A stretch of 64,000 nucleotides of DNA, taken from Viridibacillus arvi (GTDB taxonomy: Bacteria; Bacillota; Bacilli; Bacillales_A; Planococcaceae). The DNA is taken from contig NZ_LILB01000005.1 in the NCBI RefSeq assembly GCF_001274945.1, positions 1,222,312 through 1,286,311 on the forward strand. The letters run 5' to 3'. A program made the translations under genes and the position numbers. Shown here one piece after another: positions 62,053 to 64,000 of the stretch. Position 1 is the stretch's first letter, and every line of letters starts with the position of its first letter. The notes beneath the pieces were generated by a model. It made no database searches. It saw only the letters and a list, made by a program, of their open reading frames with translations, and was not told where the DNA came from.

Positions 62053-64000
62053 CAACTATTTCAAACGTGCCATCTACTTTCATGAAATCCATCACGCTTG
62101 GCATTCAAACCGAGTCCAATCAGTCGTTCACGTTGCAAGCTTTTAAATCCGATGGACAACCAATGTATACACATGAATGGCTTCCTTTTCTCTTTTTCCA
62201 CTACGAAGCTACTTTTTATGGTTTAACGGCTAATCATTCGGAGGAATATGTTACGTTAACACCCCTTGAAATGGTTGAATTATTTTCTGAAAAAGAGCAA
62301 CATCCATTTGTTCAATATGAAGGAATCGACATGGCATCAGCGAAGTGGCTGGCTGCAGCAAATGAAGCATCTAGTTTTTGGTACTCTCCTCGCCTATGGG
62401 ATTCAATTTCACTTGACGAAGAAGAAGAAAAGTTGGAGCTAAAGGTTCCATTAGATGAAACAGCTACAAATTTACTAGAAAATGCATTGATGCAAAAAAT
62501 GGTGGAGGCTGGTTTACGTTTTACAGATTTACCACCATTGTTACCGTTCTTCCGAAATGGTGGATGGCCAATTACAACCAAAAATGTGCATGATGAAATT
62601 TTCGTGGCTTTACGATTACGTGAACCAGAGGAATTATCTGAGGATTGGGTTTTAGAGACCGTTATTCGTGGGAAAAAAAGTGCAACTTATTGGGCACCAC
62701 CTATGCGCAAGCGCGCTTTGAAAATCGAAAACGCGCTGCCTGATAAGTGGAAGCAACATGCTGACGGAATAGAAAAGCTACAAGGTCAAATGTCTAGTTT
62801 ATTGCATATGCATGACTATATGGATAATGCAGATACCAGTTTATTCTTATCCTTAACTTTATCGGATGCTGATGTTAGACAGTTTTTACGTGCAGATTTT
62901 ATTCGCCTACAAGCACTTGGTTTTGAAATCATTTTACCGGCTTGGTTAAAAGATATAAAAGATTCTCGTGTGAAAGTACGAGCTAGTGCTAGCACTGCTT
63001 CAAATTATAAATCAGCAGCTGGTTTACAAGAGATTCTGACCTTTAATTGGAAATTGTCCTTGAACGGGCAAGAACTAACCATGGAGCAATTTCAACAAAT
63101 GGTCAATGATAATCGTGAATTTATACGTGCTGGTACAGAATGGGTACGTGTGGATGCGGCTTGGATGCAAGAGATCCGTAAACTAATGGATAAAGCTGAA
63201 AATGAAAATTGGACCGTTCGTGATCTGCTATTCCAGGAGTTGCCTGAAGAACTTGTTGTACCAGTGGAAGAGGATGAGGATGATTCTGCGGATGATCCAT
63301 TCTTCCAATTTGAAATTCAGAAATCATTGAAGGACTATGTGAAAAAGCTACAAGATAAAAAAGGTTTGCCATCTGTGCCTGTATCAGACAAGCTACATGC
63401 TTCTTTACGTCCTTATCAGCAGGAAGGTTATGATTGGCTGACATTCATGCGTGAGCAGCAATTTGGAGCTTGTTTGGCTGATGATATGGGACTTGGCAAA
63501 ACGGTTCAGCTTATCTCATATTTATGTCATGTCTATGAAGAAGAAAAGCCACCGACTCTAATCATTTGCCCAACTTCTGTATTAGGCAACTGGCAAAAAG
63601 AACTTGAACGTTTTGCTCCTTCTTTAGAGGTTTACTTACATTATGGCGCAGGTCGTTTGAAGGAAGACTCACTAGTTAGTTATTTAAAAGAGCAATCCCC
63701 TCAAGTTGTGTTGACAACATATGGAACTGTTACACAAGATGCCGATAGCCTTGAAAAATTGAACTGGGCTTGTATTGCACTTGATGAAGCTCAAAATATA
63801 AAAAATATGCAAACAAAGCAATCTAGAGCGATTCGTAAGCTGCATGGTGAGCATCATATTGCATTAACAGGGACACCTGTTGAAAACCGCTTGTCCGAGC
63901 TATGGGCTATTTTTGATTTTATATACAAAGGTTACTTAGGAAGCATTCGTCGCTTCCAAGAAGATTATATCGCTCCAATTGAGCGTGATGATTCTGAAGC
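62049..64000 (+). CDS. SNF2-family DNA helicase/ATPase (YwqA-like), truncated by window end
   Basis: The first 650 residues of a SNF2 protein are present and the frame runs off at 64000. The ATG at 62049 overlaps the previous stop. The N-terminal 430 residues are the poorly characterised region typical of bacterial SNF2 proteins (LPPLLPFFRNGGWPITTKN..., WVRVDAAWMQEIRKLM). Then come LRPYQQEGYDWLTFMRE, motif I ADDMGLGKT (near 63480-63505), LIICPTSVLGNWQKEL (Ia), the DEAQ box in CIALDEAQNIKN (II) and HHIALTGTPVENR (III). The helicase C-lobe lies beyond the window. Such enzymes translocate on double-stranded DNA. The partner is the SWIM protein upstream. Confidence 0.9.
   Translation, partial: MTTISNVPSTFMKSITLGIQTESNQSFTLQAFKSDGQPMYTHEWLPFLFFHYEATFYGLTANHSEEYVTLTPLEMVELFSEKEQHPFVQYEGIDMASAKWLAAANEASSFWYSPRLWDSISLDEEEEKLELKVPLDETATNLLENALMQKMVEAGLRFTDLPPLLPFFRNGGWPITTKNVHDEIFVALRLREPEELSEDWVLETVIRGKKSATYWAPPMRKRALKIENALPDKWKQHADGIEKLQGQMSSLLHMHDYMDNADTSLFLSLTLSDADVRQFLRADFIRLQALGFEIILPAWLKDIKDSRVKVRASASTASNYKSAAGLQEILTFNWKLSLNGQELTMEQFQQMVNDNREFIRAGTEWVRVDAAWMQEIRKLMDKAENENWTVRDLLFQELPEELVVPVEEDEDDSADDPFFQFEIQKSLKDYVKKLQDKKGLPSVPVSDKLHASLRPYQQEGYDWLTFMREQQFGACLADDMGLGKTVQLISYLCHVYEEEKPPTLIICPTSVLGNWQKELERFAPSLEVYLHYGAGRLKEDSLVSYLKEQSPQVVLTTYGTVTQDADSLEKLNWACIALDEAQNIKNMQTKQSRAIRKLHGEHHIALTGTPVENRLSELWAIFDFIYKGYLGSIRRFQEDYIAPIERDDSE

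Noticed and set aside
61673-62104. 143-codon minus-strand frame
   Set aside because: Antisense to the 3' end of the SWIM-protein gene, which is clearly coding.
63121-63444. 107-codon minus-strand frame
   Set aside because: Antisense to the SNF2 gene, whose frame is continuous and carries helicase motifs.

Overview
The window looks like chromosome of a low-GC, spore-forming, flagellated Bacillota, most likely Planococcaceae/Caryophanaceae (relatives of Lysinibacillus, Kurthia, Viridibacillus, Rummeliibacillus). The grounds are AT-rich intergenic DNA, AAGGAGG-type ribosome sites, sigmaA and sigmaD promoters, a spore-protein-like small gene, poly(glycerol phosphate) teichoic acid genes, lipobox lipoproteins and several S-layer-like proteins. 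The genus cannot be fixed from sequence alone. I saw no rRNA, tRNA, CRISPR array or intact insertion sequence. Most genes lie on the minus strand.

Layout. 0-6 kb: an HpaB-type flavin monooxygenase, a 5'-truncated beta-helix protein and an S-layer-like paralog. 6-13 kb: a peptide ABC transporter. Its binding protein is circularly permuted, both permeases carry extra N-terminal membrane domains, and its fused two-domain ATPase is transcribed divergently. 13-17 kb: a spore-protein-like small gene, a secreted S41 protease, a small exported protein and a decayed partial copy of the protease. 17-36 kb: a cell-surface island with a coiled-coil repeat protein, an Ig-like protein, a 1519-residue subtilase, a surface-protein gene split around an ORF-less group II intron, pseudogene debris, and an 1110-residue probable major S-layer protein. 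36-40 kb: a beta-N-acetylglucosaminidase autolysin.

40-52 kb is the teichoic acid locus: TagGH exporter, two TagE-like glycosyltransferases, two TagF-like polymerases (one fused to a GT2 transferase), a TagB-like primase and TagD. 52-58 kb holds a PatA-like aminotransferase, a NERD protein and a polar amino-acid ABC importer. 58-64 kb holds a flagellin with a textbook sigmaD promoter, small unknown genes, and a SWIM protein coupled to a SNF2 helicase (YwqB/YwqA-like) that runs off the end.

The most unusual structures are: (i) the circularly permuted peptide-binding protein; (ii) a family of four intergenic tandem arrays with a 21-bp period (shortened to 19 bp in places), all in the same orientation and all placed after the 3' end of minus-strand genes, one of them forming the end of the flagellin gene; (iii) the group II intron that splits a surface-protein gene; and (iv) S-layer-like paralogs that share an N-terminal YK-x-GK-x-TG repeat module in place of SLH domains.
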